From positions 1 through 6,984 of the forward strand of contig DFJP01000046.1 in the NCBI GenBank assembly GCA_002373085.1: a stretch of 6,984 bases of DNA. The letters run 5' to 3'. Position 1 is the stretch's first letter. Every line of letters starts with the position of its first letter. The position numbers and the translations under genes were made by a program. Source of the stretch: Caryophanales bacterium UBA3668. Lineage in GTDB: Bacteria > Bacillota_I > Bacilli_A > RFN20 > CAG-826. Below, piece by piece: positions 1 through 5,411 of the stretch. Below the pieces are notes generated by a model. It searched no databases. It had not been told where the DNA came from and saw only the letters and a program-made list of their open reading frames with translations.

Positions 1-80
1 ATAGGACTAATTATGTCTATTAACATTTTAGCTTCATTAATACTAGGTATTGACTATTTTTCTATGACACATAACAAGGA
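1..80. other. No gene recognised at left edge
   Basis: A/T-rich sequence downstream of the minus-strand gene remnant. A minus-strand ATG with eight open codons runs off the left edge (ATG near 25-27), but it has no convincing ribosome site, so I do not call it. I see no RNA gene, repeat or terminator here. Confidence 0.4.
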
Positions 81-385
81 TTATTTCTTCTCAATAAAGA
101 GCTTGATAAGTTCCTCTTCATCGATTGGCTTTTCGATAAACGATTCAGCTTCTTCTTTCTATGTCTTTCATGCAGGATAGGCTTCCATAGCGATAAGGAG
201 AATCTTCTGGTTCAGAAGCATCAAAGCCAACTCTATTATCGAATAGTTCTGTTCCACCAGGTACCCACTGTTCTTTATTGGGATTGTAGCGGAATGATTT
301 GAATTGCTTATCATCTTCTATGAATAACTTTTTATAATCATCCTCTTCTTATATTCCAATATTTCGATGCTAGTTCTTGAAGTAT
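81..385 (-). pseudogene. Frameshifted remnant of an unidentified protein gene
   Basis: Three consecutive minus-strand reading-frame pieces join into one plausible protein tail if two single extra bases are dropped. Piece 1 (385-350) reads ILQELASKYWNI. Piece 2 (348-145) has 67 codons, beginning EEDDYKKLFIEDDKQF and containing NKEQWVPGGTELFDN and DASEPEDSPYRYG. Piece 3 (158-81) has 25 codons, beginning KEEAESFIEKPIDEEE and ending KLFIEKK-TAA. The shifts fall near 349 and 159, both in purine-rich runs, and an in-frame stop lies upstream at 386-388. Composition is protein-like (Trp, Tyr, Pro, Gly, acidic clusters). The last 20 residues vaguely recall the end of a response-regulator receiver domain (FIEKPID..EL), but that is too short for a family call. 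The start is lost. It could be genuine decay beside the insertion element or indel errors in the assembly. Confidence 0.5.
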
Positions 386-403
386 CTAAGAATGAAAAAC
401 ACT

Positions 404-422
404 ATGTGAATTGATGTGAATT
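404..422. repeat. Tandem direct repeat of a 9-mer, period 10
   Basis: ATGTGAATT occurs at 404-412 and again at 414-422, separated by one G. The period is about one helical turn. The pair lies immediately upstream of the TATAAT at 424-429, so it could be a binding site for a regulator of the downstream transposase, or a chance duplication. Confidence 0.6.
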
Positions 423-423
423 C

Positions 424-429
424 TATAAT
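424..429 (+). promoter_or_regulatory. Possible -10 element upstream of transposase
   Basis: A perfect TATAAT lies 36 bases before the transposase ATG. No good -35 hexamer lies 16-18 bases upstream (ACTATG is the best aligned) and there is no extended TG motif. It would serve the transposase if real. If the element begins near 439, this promoter lies outside it and transcription would depend on the insertion site. Confidence 0.35.
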
Positions 430-438
430 AAACATTAT

Positions 439-1460
439 TGGTTTTTCTTAAGGTGGAAGTAAAAATGATTAGAAAGTCGCAATTAACAGAAGAAAACAAG
501 AAATTAAAAAGAAAACTATTTATTTGGGAAAACATAAACATAAGTATCAATTCTTCAGTTAAAGAAAAAGAAATCGCTGCAGAAAAGTTTTTAAATGAAC
601 ATCCTGATTACAATCTTTATGAGGTAAGTGACACCATCAAAATCAATAGAGGAACCTTATACCACCACCTTTATACAAGAGTGGAGAAACCTTGGTATGT
701 TGAAAAGATGGAAACTTTATCAAAAGAAGTCATTGAAGTGTTTGAAGAATCTAAAAGACTATATGGTGCAGAAAAGATAGTTCTCGCTCTTAAAAGAAAA
801 GGGATTATAACCGACAAGAAAACGGTTCTAAAGATAATGAAGGAAAATAAGTTAGAAAAAGCCACTATTGTCAAAAAGAAGAAACCCACTATTAATTCTT
901 GGAAATACAAAAAATTTAAGGATTTATTGAATAGAGATTTTAAACAAGAAGCACCAAATAAAGTTTGGACCAGCGACTTTGTCGAAATAAAAGTTAGAGG
1001 AGTTAAATTCTATCTATGTATCATCTTGGATTTATATGCAAGAATGATCGTTGGGTGGCGATTATCTCATAATAAAAACGAGAATTTAGCCATCAATACA
1101 TTCAAGGATGCATTTGAAAAACGAAACGAACCTAGGAATTTGATTTTTCACTCGGATAGAGGAGCGGAATATACTTCCAATAATTTTAGAAATCTATTAG
1201 AAATGCTGGGCATCCAACAATCATTTTCTAGGCCTGCTTCTCCAAATGATAATGCCTGTATCGAAGGTTTTATTTCTAGGCTAAGAAGGGAAGAAATCAA
1301 TGTAAACATTGAAAGATATGAAAATTCTATGGTGATACGAGAGTATTTAAGTCAATATTTTAATTTCTATAACAATAAAAGAATTCATACATTTAATAAT
1401 GGTCTAACCCCAAAAGAAAAAGAGGATGAATATTACCAAAATCACCCTCAAAAATAGCCA
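439..1460 (+). mobile_element. Possible short IS3-like element (about 1.02 kb)
   Basis: The transposase gene is flanked by imperfect inverted repeats. The left side, TGGTTTTTCTTAAGGTGG from 439, resembles the reverse complement of the right side, TGGCTATTTTTGAGGGTGA ending at 1460. An ungapped comparison of 434-456 with the reverse complement of 1442-1464 gives 16 of 23 matches by eye. The TG...CA termini match the IS3-family habit. Against this, the sequence is A/T-rich, the repeats overlap the gene's ribosome site, flanking bases show no clear 3-5 bp target duplication, and a full IS3-family element normally also carries orfA and is longer. The boundaries are therefore tentative, and the element may be truncated on the left. 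Confidence 0.35.
465..1457 (+). CDS. IS3-family transposase OrfB (DDE integrase)
   Basis: This is a 330-residue DDE transposase that would cut and join the ends of its insertion element in the cytoplasm on DNA. The N-terminus (about 5-18) is a charged stretch like the end of an OrfA leucine zipper. Residues 36-72 look like a helix-turn-helix. Residues 98-130 (LYGAEKIVLALKRKG and onward) match the HTH_21-type segment of OrfB proteins. The rve integrase core runs from about 160 to 320. The triad is D171 (VWTSDF), D231 (FHSDRGAEYTS) and E267 (NDNACIEGF), with 35 residues between the last two, as in IS3. I chose the ATG at 465 because AAGGTGG (450-456) sits eight bases before it; an upstream in-frame TTG at 438 lacks such a site. 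No OrfA frame is visible upstream, so this is either a stand-alone OrfB or the remnant of a two-ORF element. Coding is richer in AAA and GAA than in the neighbours. It converges on the rpsU/tRNA unit. Confidence 0.93.
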   Translation: MIRKSQLTEENKKLKRKLFIWENINISINSSVKEKEIAAEKFLNEHPDYNLYEVSDTIKINRGTLYHHLYTRVEKPWYVEKMETLSKEVIEVFEESKRLYGAEKIVLALKRKGIITDKKTVLKIMKENKLEKATIVKKKKPTINSWKYKKFKDLLNRDFKQEAPNKVWTSDFVEIKVRGVKFYLCIILDLYARMIVGWRLSHNKNENLAINTFKDAFEKRNEPRNLIFHSDRGAEYTSNNFRNLLEMLGIQQSFSRPASPNDNACIEGFISRLRREEINVNIERYENSMVIREYLSQYFNFYNNKRIHTFNNGLTPKEKEDEYYQNHPQK

Positions 1461-1464
1461 TAAT

Positions 1465-1511
1465 TTTTTATTTATTAATAAATAAAGCCGGAATCTATGT
1501 TCAATTCCGGC
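1465..1511 (-). terminator. Rho-independent terminator of rpsU-tRNA unit
   Basis: The stem GCCGGAAT (1487-1494) pairs perfectly with ATTCCGGC (1504-1511) around a nine-base loop. Read on the minus strand it is followed by TTTATTTATT, fitting termination of the rpsU-tRNA transcript 12 bases past the CCA. On the plus strand the hairpin is followed by ATACTGTAC with no T run, so it is not a good stop for transposase transcription. Confidence 0.85.
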
Positions 1512-1523
1512 ATACTGTACGTT

Positions 1524-1599
1524 TGGTTGCGGAGGATGGATTTGAACACATCGACTTCCAGGTTATGGGCCTGACGAGCTACCACTGCTCTACTCCGCG
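1524..1599 (-). tRNA. tRNA-fMet (initiator type, anticodon CAU), divergent
   Basis: This 76-base cloverleaf has an encoded CCA (1526-1524). Initiator marks visible are the unpaired C1:A72 at the end of the acceptor stem (CGCGGAG against CUCCGCA), A11:U24 in the D stem (GAGC/GCUC), anticodon CAU with AUAA context, and discriminator A73. The overall sequence follows bacterial initiators, e.g. GAGCAG...GGUAGCUCG and UUCAAAU. Oddities: the anticodon stem has A29:U41, G30:C40, G31:C39 (AGG/CCU) rather than three G:C pairs. Loop position 33 is C (base 1568), not the nearly universal U. The 5' side of the T stem is GAUG-U-G, so one U (base 1548) must bulge to let GAUGG pair with CCAUC. The D loop is short. 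The gene starts 15 bases after the rpsU stop and shares its terminator. It may be the working initiator of a divergent lineage, or a second, decaying copy. Confidence 0.88.
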
Positions 1600-1614
1600 A
1601 TGTCTGCCGTAAGA

Positions 1615-1791
1615 TTACTTACGGTTTTTACGTCTGGCATTTTCAGATTTGAGTTTTCTCTTTAAACCTGGTTTAAGGTAGAATTCTCTTTTCTTCGCTT
1701 CTTGGATCGTACCAGCTTTATTCACTTGGCGTTTGAAACGACGAAGTGCATCATCTAATGATTCATTTTCACGAACGACTACTTTTGGCAT
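1615..1791 (-). CDS. rpsU: 30S ribosomal protein S21
   Basis: A 58-residue, very basic protein starting [20 protein letters not shown] and ending in an Arg/Lys-rich tail (NARRKNRK), which is the S21 family signature at its normal length. S21 sits on the 30S platform near the 3' end of 16S rRNA and helps initiation on mRNAs. I place the start at the ATG at 1789-1791, seven bases after an AAGGAGGTGA Shine-Dalgarno (1797-1806), one of the best in the window; the frame stays open for three more codons upstream but without support. It is first in a unit with tRNA-fMet, which lies 15 bases downstream. Confidence 0.97.
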   Translation of the reverse strand: MPKVVVRENESLDDALRRFKRQVNKAGTIQEAKKREFYLKPGLKRKLKSENARRKNRK

Positions 1792-1823
1792 GATATTCAC
1801 CTCCTTGCGATTACGCGTTATCT

Positions 1824-1853
1824 ATGTTACTAGCATTACTATAAGTAAGTCAA
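1824..1853 (-). promoter_or_regulatory. Promoter of rpsU-tRNA-fMet
   Basis: On the minus strand TTGACT (1848-1853) is an excellent -35. TAACAT (1824-1829) follows after 18 bases as a fair -10. The predicted start near 1817 gives a leader of about 25 bases carrying the strong Shine-Dalgarno. The -10 assignment is the weaker half. Confidence 0.6.
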
Positions 1854-1880
1854 CACTTTTTTATTAATAATGTTTGATAG

Positions 1881-1907
1881 TAAAAAGAAAAACACCTATA
1901 AAGGTGT
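1881..1907 (-). terminator. Terminator of deoC
   Basis: The minus-strand hairpin ACACCT-TTAT-AGGTGT (1892-1907) is followed by TTTTTCTTTTTA, 20 bases beyond the deoC stop. It separates deoC from the rpsU promoter. Confidence 0.85.
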
Positions 1908-1927
1908 CTCTCATTTGAATAATTTGA

Positions 1928-2563
1928 TTAGATAATTTTTGTTCCGTTAGAAGTACCGATACGACTTGCTCCAGCTTCCACCATTGCAAGAAGATCTTCG
2001 TGAGTTCTAACTCCGCCACTGGCTTTAACTCCCATATCTGGTCCAACAGTTTCTCTCATGAGTTTGACATCATGGACTGTTGCGCCACCTGTAGAGAATC
2101 CAGTTGAAGTTTTAACGAAGTCAGCGCCTGCTTCTTTAGCTAAGCGACAAACTCTCACTTTTTCTTCATCGGTTAATAAGCAGGTTTCAATAATAACTTT
2201 AAGTACTAATTTGCCTGCTACTTCTTTAAGAAGTCTAATTTCTTCTTTAACATAATCATCGTGTCCTGCTTTGAGCATTCCAACATTGATTACCATGTCG
2301 ATTTCAGTTGCTCCTTGAGCGATACAAAGTTCAGCTTCTTGGATTTTTGTCTTTGTTAAATTCATGCCTAGTGGGAATCCGATAACTGTGCAAACTTTAA
2401 CGTCACTATCTTTTAAGCAACTAGCGGCAAGTGGGACGTAAGCTGGGTTAACACAAACAGACATAAAGTCATATTGTTTAGCTTCCTCACATAATTTCAT
2501 GATTTGTTCTGGTGTAGCATCTTGTTTTAGCAAGGTGTGGTCAATTAACTTATTGTAAGACAT
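1928..2563 (-). CDS. deoC: Deoxyribose-phosphate aldolase
   Basis: A 211-residue class I aldolase that reversibly splits 2-deoxy-D-ribose 5-phosphate into glyceraldehyde 3-phosphate and acetaldehyde in deoxynucleoside breakdown, in the cytoplasm. The whole chain is a TIM barrel. It shows the N-terminal IDHTLLK motif (7-13), EIDMVINVG with D89, the Schiff-base lysine K151 in [11 protein letters not shown], and K180 in [10 protein letters not shown]. These correspond to the Asp/Lys/Lys set of the E. coli enzyme. Length is normal for the shorter bacterial form. The start ATG has AAGGAG (2571-2576) seven bases upstream. No other deo genes are in the window. It has its own promoter and terminator and so looks like a single-gene unit placed between ribosomal protein genes. 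Confidence 0.96.
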   Translation of the reverse strand: MSYNKLIDHTLLKQDATPEQIMKLCEEAKQYDFMSVCVNPAYVPLAASCLKDSDVKVCTVIGFPLGMNLTKTKIQEAELCIAQGATEIDMVINVGMLKAGHDDYVKEEIRLLKEVAGKLVLKVIIETCLLTDEEKVRVCRLAKEAGADFVKTSTGFSTGGATVHDVKLMRETVGPDMGVKASGGVRTHEDLLAMVEAGASRIGTSNGTKII

Positions 2564-2585
2564 TTTAAATCTCCTTAACTCTTTT

Positions 2586-2594
2586 ATTATAGCA
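2586..2594 (-). promoter_or_regulatory. Extended -10 promoter of deoC
   Basis: The minus strand reads TGC-TATAAT: a perfect -10 (2586-2591) with the TG extension (2592-2594). No good -35 is visible; that region falls inside the stem of the rpmF terminator. The predicted start near 2579 leaves a leader of only about 16 bases, beginning just before the Shine-Dalgarno. This supports separate transcription of deoC. Confidence 0.6.
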
Positions 2595-2618
2595 AAAGAA
2601 AAAGGTCATAACGACCTT
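2594..2618 (-). terminator. Terminator of rpmF, overlapping its stop codon
   Basis: The minus-strand hairpin AAGGTC-GTTAT-GACCTT (2602-2618) is followed by TTTCTTTT. Its first stem base lies in the rpmF TAA stop (2617-2619), and its T run abuts the deoC extended -10. Confidence 0.82.
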
Positions 2619-2883
2619 ATTTTTCTTCAGCTTTTGGAGCGGCCTTTGGAGCAGCTTTCTTTGTAGCTTTCTTAGCTGGAGCAGCTTTCTTTTCTTCTTT
2701 GACGAGTTTGCCGTCTAAGACTTGTGCTTTACCAGCATAATATCCACACTTTGGACAAACGTGGTGAGCTTTAATCATTTCACCGCATTTTGGACAAGTG
2801 ACCAAACCTTCAACGCTAAGTTTGAAGTGTGTTCTTCTCATTCTTTTACGAGTTTTACTAATTCTTCTTTGTGGGACTGCCAT
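2617..2883 (-). CDS. rpmF: 50S ribosomal protein L32 with Lys/Ala/Pro-rich tail
   Basis: An 88-residue protein whose first 60 or so residues are ordinary L32: [20 protein letters not shown], then a zinc ribbon with all four cysteines (C30, C33, C43, C46; CPKC twice) and [13 protein letters not shown]32 is a small protein of the large ribosomal subunit. The usual length is about 57-60. Here about 26 extra residues follow, built from [20 protein letters not shown] and EEK, a low-complexity basic tail like those of histone-like proteins. The start is supported by AGGAGG (2893-2898) nine bases before the ATG. The gene has its own promoter and a terminator that begins in its stop codon. No terminator is visible between mtaB and rpmF, so some read-through from mtaB is possible. 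Keeping four cysteines indicates the zinc-binding form. Confidence 0.96.
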   Translation of the reverse strand: MAVPQRRISKTRKRMRRTHFKLSVEGLVTCPKCGEMIKAHHVCPKCGYYAGKAQVLDGKLVKEEKKAAPAKKATKKAAPKAAPKAEEK

Positions 2884-2886
2884 GAT

Positions 2887-2904
2887 ACATTTCCTCCTAA
2901 ATGT
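2887..2904 (-). promoter_or_regulatory. Hairpin displaying the rpmF Shine-Dalgarno in its loop
   Basis: The minus strand reads ACATTT-AGGAGG-AAATGT, a perfect six-base-pair A/U-rich stem whose six-base loop is exactly the Shine-Dalgarno of rpmF. It would lie within about four bases of the predicted transcript 5' end. The pairing is seen directly; any role in translation or mRNA stability is inference. Confidence 0.5.
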
Positions 2905-2912
2905 CGCTGATA

Positions 2913-2942
2913 ATTATATTTCATTATATGAAAGTAAATCAA
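2913..2942 (-). promoter_or_regulatory. Promoter of rpmF
   Basis: TTGATT (2937-2942) and TATAAT (2913-2918) on the minus strand are separated by 18 bases, a good housekeeping-type promoter. The expected start is near 2907, giving a leader of about 25 bases. A second TATAAT-like stretch lies in the spacer but is too close to the -35. Confidence 0.7.
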
Positions 2943-2990
2943 TACTTTTTGGACATTTTCTCAATTTTCTTATATTTACTTGATTGTGTC

Positions 2991-4247
2991 TTATTTTTTA
3001 TATTCGGCTTTGATTATTTTGCCTACTTTATTTTCTAAATCTGGAATCTTAACTTCCAAATAATTAGAGGTGTGACCGATACTGAGATGGTTTTTCTCGT
3101 CGTATTGTTCAATAAGGACTTCCACTTCTTTACCAATAAACTTATTTGTATATTCATCCCATAACCTATTTGATAGTTCAATTAAGCGAAGAGTTCTTTC
3201 TTTTTTAATGCGTGGATCAATTTGATTTGGCATGCGCGAAGCGATAGTTCCTTCTCTAGAAGAGAATGGGAAGACATGAAGCATGTTAAATCCACATTCT
3301 TGAATGAATTTATATGTTTGCTCAAATTCTTCATCAGTTTCTCCTGGGAAGCCAACAATAACATCAGTGGTTAAGGCAACATTAGGACATGCTTCTTTAA
3401 TGAGTTTGAGTTTATTTAAGAACTGCTCACATGTATATTTACGGTTCATTCTTTTAAGAACCGTGTCACATCCTGATTGAAGTGGGATATGGAAATGATT
3501 CGCTAAATTGTCTTTAGCGTTTATTAGTTGAATCAAATCATTATCAATTTCGCTTTCTTCTATTGAAGAAATTCTTAATCTATATAAATCTTTGATATCT
3601 AGTAGTTCTTTAACAAGTTTAGAGAAAGTATAGTTGTCTAAGTCTTTTCCGTATCCACCTACGTGAATACCAGTTAGAACAATCTCTTGATATCCATTTT
3701 CCACTAAAGAAGTGGCCTCTTTTATGACTTCTTCGTGGTTTCTACTTCTTGCTCTACCACGTCGATAAGGGATTAAACAATAACTACAGAAGTTATCACA
3801 TCCATCTTCAATCTTGAGATATGCTCTTACGTTTTCAGAATGATTAGTGATTCCAAGTTCTTCGTATTGATATAATCTTGGATTATTTTCAGTGATATCA
3901 ATTGGAGCTTGCTTTGAATAGTTTTCAATAAGTTCTACTAATTTATCTCTATTAGATGTTCCGGTGATGATATGTGGTTTGATTTCGTTCTTAATAAAAT
4001 CATGATGGCCTTGGGAGTAGCATCCCATTACCACAACAATCGCATTTGGATAATTGTTAAGTAATTTACGAATATGTTGTCGAGATTTTTGATCCGCGGT
4101 TGCGGTAACCGAACAAGTGTTAATAATCGCCACTGTTGGATTATTTTTATCTTCAACATAGCCTAATTCTTGTAAGCGCATAGTTAAAGCACTTATTTCA
4201 TAAGAATTAACTTTGCAGCCTAAAGAAATGGTCGTATAACTTTTCAT
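2991..4247 (-). CDS. mtaB: tRNA ct6A/t6A37 C2-methylthiotransferase MtaB
   Basis: A 418-residue radical-SAM methylthiotransferase that adds a methylthio group to t6A at position 37 of tRNAs reading ANN codons, giving ms2t6A. Domains in order: an N-terminal UPF0004 domain (about 1-105) with three cluster cysteines, C11 (SLGCKVN), C45 (NTCSV) and C76 (MGCYS); a radical-SAM core (about 138-365) with CxxxCxxC at C150, C154, C157 (GCDNFCSYCLIP); and a C-terminal TRAM domain (about 366-418, with GHTSNYLEV). SLGCKVNSYE at the N-terminus and a DGCDNFCSYCLIP motif separate MtaB from MiaB and RimO. Length is slightly under the usual 430-450. It starts two bases after the rsmE stop, with only a weak GAGAAA upstream, so translation is probably coupled. 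The pairing with rsmE is common in Firmicutes (yqeU-yqeV in Bacillus). Confidence 0.95.
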   Translation of the reverse strand: MKSYTTISLGCKVNSYEISALTMRLQELGYVEDKNNPTVAIINTCSVTATADQKSRQHIRKLLNNYPNAIVVVMGCYSQGHHDFIKNEIKPHIITGTSNRDKLVELIENYSKQAPIDITENNPRLYQYEELGITNHSENVRAYLKIEDGCDNFCSYCLIPYRRGRARSRNHEEVIKEATSLVENGYQEIVLTGIHVGGYGKDLDNYTFSKLVKELLDIKDLYRLRISSIEESEIDNDLIQLINAKDNLANHFHIPLQSGCDTVLKRMNRKYTCEQFLNKLKLIKEACPNVALTTDVIVGFPGETDEEFEQTYKFIQECGFNMLHVFPFSSREGTIASRMPNQIDPRIKKERTLRLIELSNRLWDEYTNKFIGKEVEVLIEQYDEKNHLSIGHTSNYLEVKIPDLENKVGKIIKAEYKK

Positions 4248-4249
4248 AA

Positions 4250-4963
4250 TTATTTCTCAATATTGAACGCTAATACGCTTAAAGCATAAACAGCGGCGGT
4301 TTCGCATCTTAAAATTCTTTTTCCTAAGGAAACACGTTTGAACCCTAATTTATCAAGATAATTAGCTTCACTTTCATCAAAGCCACCTTCTGGCCCAACA
4401 ATAATAGAGACAGAATTTGGGTTTGATTTCATTAATTCATCAAAGCCATTGGTTGATCCAGCACTTAACTCATATGCAAAAAGATTTAAGTCGCACATAT
4501 ATTTATCTACTTCATTGATGGATTTGATGAATTTGATTTCTGGAATGATTTCTCTATGGCATTGCTCCGCTGCTTCTTTAGCGATCGCATTAAATCTTGG
4601 AAGTTTTCTTTCAAAGTCTTCGTTAGAGAACTTCACCACTGATCTTTTTCCTTGGAATAAGATGACTGAAGAAGCGCCTAATTCAGTTGCTTTTTGAATC
4701 ACAAATTCCACTTTGTCTGATTTAGCAAGGCCGAAGAAAAGAGTGACATTTTTATTTAATTCACTATTTTTGATAATCGGTTCTTGTTTCTCAATTACTA
4801 AAGGATTGACATTAACAACAACTGCTAAATATGGTTGATGATTTTCATCAACAATTTCAATACAGTCTCCTGATTTAACTCTCATCACTTTGGTTAAATG
4901 AAAAACATCATCTTTATTTAAGATGACTTGATTGTTAAATGTTGAAGCAAAATATCTTTGCAT
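4250..4963 (-). CDS. rsmE: 16S rRNA (uracil-1498-N3)-methyltransferase
   Basis: A 237-residue SPOUT-class methyltransferase that uses S-adenosylmethionine to methylate N3 of U1498 in 16S rRNA, in the decoding region of the 30S subunit. An N-terminal PUA-like domain (about 1-68, MQRYF...HLTKVMRVKSGD) is followed by the knotted SPOUT domain with KSDKVEFVIQKATELG (81-96), EAAEQCHREIIPEI (130-143), the cofactor loop IIVGPEGGFDESE (187-199) and LGKRILRCETAAVYAL (213-228). Length is normal for the family. Its ATG shares one base with the stop of the upstream gene (TAATG). A GAGGAG lies 13 bases upstream inside that gene, rather far, which suggests translational coupling. Confidence 0.96.
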   Translation of the reverse strand: MQRYFASTFNNQVILNKDDVFHLTKVMRVKSGDCIEIVDENHQPYLAVVVNVNPLVIEKQEPIIKNSELNKNVTLFFGLAKSDKVEFVIQKATELGASSVILFQGKRSVVKFSNEDFERKLPRFNAIAKEAAEQCHREIIPEIKFIKSINEVDKYMCDLNLFAYELSAGSTNGFDELMKSNPNSVSIIVGPEGGFDESEANYLDKLGFKRVSLGKRILRCETAAVYALSVLAFNIEK

Positions 4964-5400
4964 TAAGCGATGAAAACTCCTCTACCGTCTTTTAAGTTTG
5001 GCTTGTTATAGAAATATAAACCAACAAGCACATTGACGAACACAAAGAAGATAATTGGAAGAAGAATACTCATCCAAGTATCTAATGGAGTTAAGAATGT
5101 TAATAAAATTATCGTAATAGCGATTAACAGTAAATTGGAGAAACAGTAAATAAGACCAATTCCCTTTTTATAGATATAAAAGAATGGGACACCAAACATG
5201 CCTAAGCATGCAAATAAAACAAAAAGAGTAGATTTCTTTCTTGGGTGATAATCGATATTCAAGTTATCAGTGTCTATTGTTGAAGTAATTTCAATCGTAT
5301 CGCTAGTAACACCTTCAAATGGATTCTCAACACCACAGATAGGACATCTATCTTTGTTAAATTTATCAATTCTTGAATGGCATTTCTTACAGATTGGCAT
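4963..5400 (-). CDS. Zinc-ribbon membrane protein, TM2-like, function unknown
   Basis: A 145-residue protein of unknown function. The N-terminus is a zinc ribbon with C4, C7, C19, C22 (CKKC and CPIC). A polar, Thr/Asp/Ile-rich linker (about 28-55) and a basic patch (PRKKS) follow, then three hydrophobic helices (about 58-77, 81-103, 110-131) and a short polar tail. The segment FACLGMFGVPFFYIYKKGIG resembles the TM2-domain pattern (two helices joined by a short turn with a G.FG..FFY core), so a small TM2-like membrane protein is the best description. The basic patch before the first helix suggests that the zinc ribbon is cytoplasmic. AGGA lies about six bases before the ATG. It heads the operon and overlaps rsmE by one base. 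In better-known genomes prmA or dnaJ often stands upstream of rsmE; this gene is not related to them. Confidence 0.8.
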   Translation of the reverse strand: MPICKKCHSRIDKFNKDRCPICGVENPFEGVTSDTIEITSTIDTDNLNIDYHPRKKSTLFVLFACLGMFGVPFFYIYKKGIGLIYCFSNLLLIAITIILLTFLTPLDTWMSILLPIIFFVFVNVLVGLYFYNKPNLKDGRGVFIA

Positions 5401-5411
5401 AATTTTTCCTA

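Noticed and set aside
81..158. Call of a response-regulator receiver domain from the FIEKPIDEEEL tail
   Set aside because: Only about 20 residues match the loose pattern, and the sequence before it (QWVPGG, DSPYRYG) does not look like a receiver domain. It is kept as unidentified.
671..910. Minus-strand open frame of 79 codons inside the transposase gene
   Set aside because: It is antisense to a clear DDE transposase. Its hydrophobic composition is the expected shadow of A-rich coding, and it has no ribosome site.
1461..1486. A/T palindrome TTTATTAATAAA as an IS end or operator
   Set aside because: It is simple A/T-rich sequence forming the T run of the rpsU-tRNA terminator. No matching sequence is found at the other end of the transposase region.
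1864..2046. Minus-strand 60-codon frame over the deoC end and terminator
   Set aside because: It overlaps deoC in another frame and crosses the deoC terminator. It has no family resemblance.
2722..2983. Plus-strand Ser/Phe-rich frames opposite rpmF and its promoter
   Set aside because: They are shadows of the rpmF coding strand and run through a well-supported promoter. No ribosome site was found.
2884..2990. Terminator after mtaB
   Set aside because: I looked for a hairpin with a T run on the minus strand and found none, so the mtaB transcript end is left undefined.
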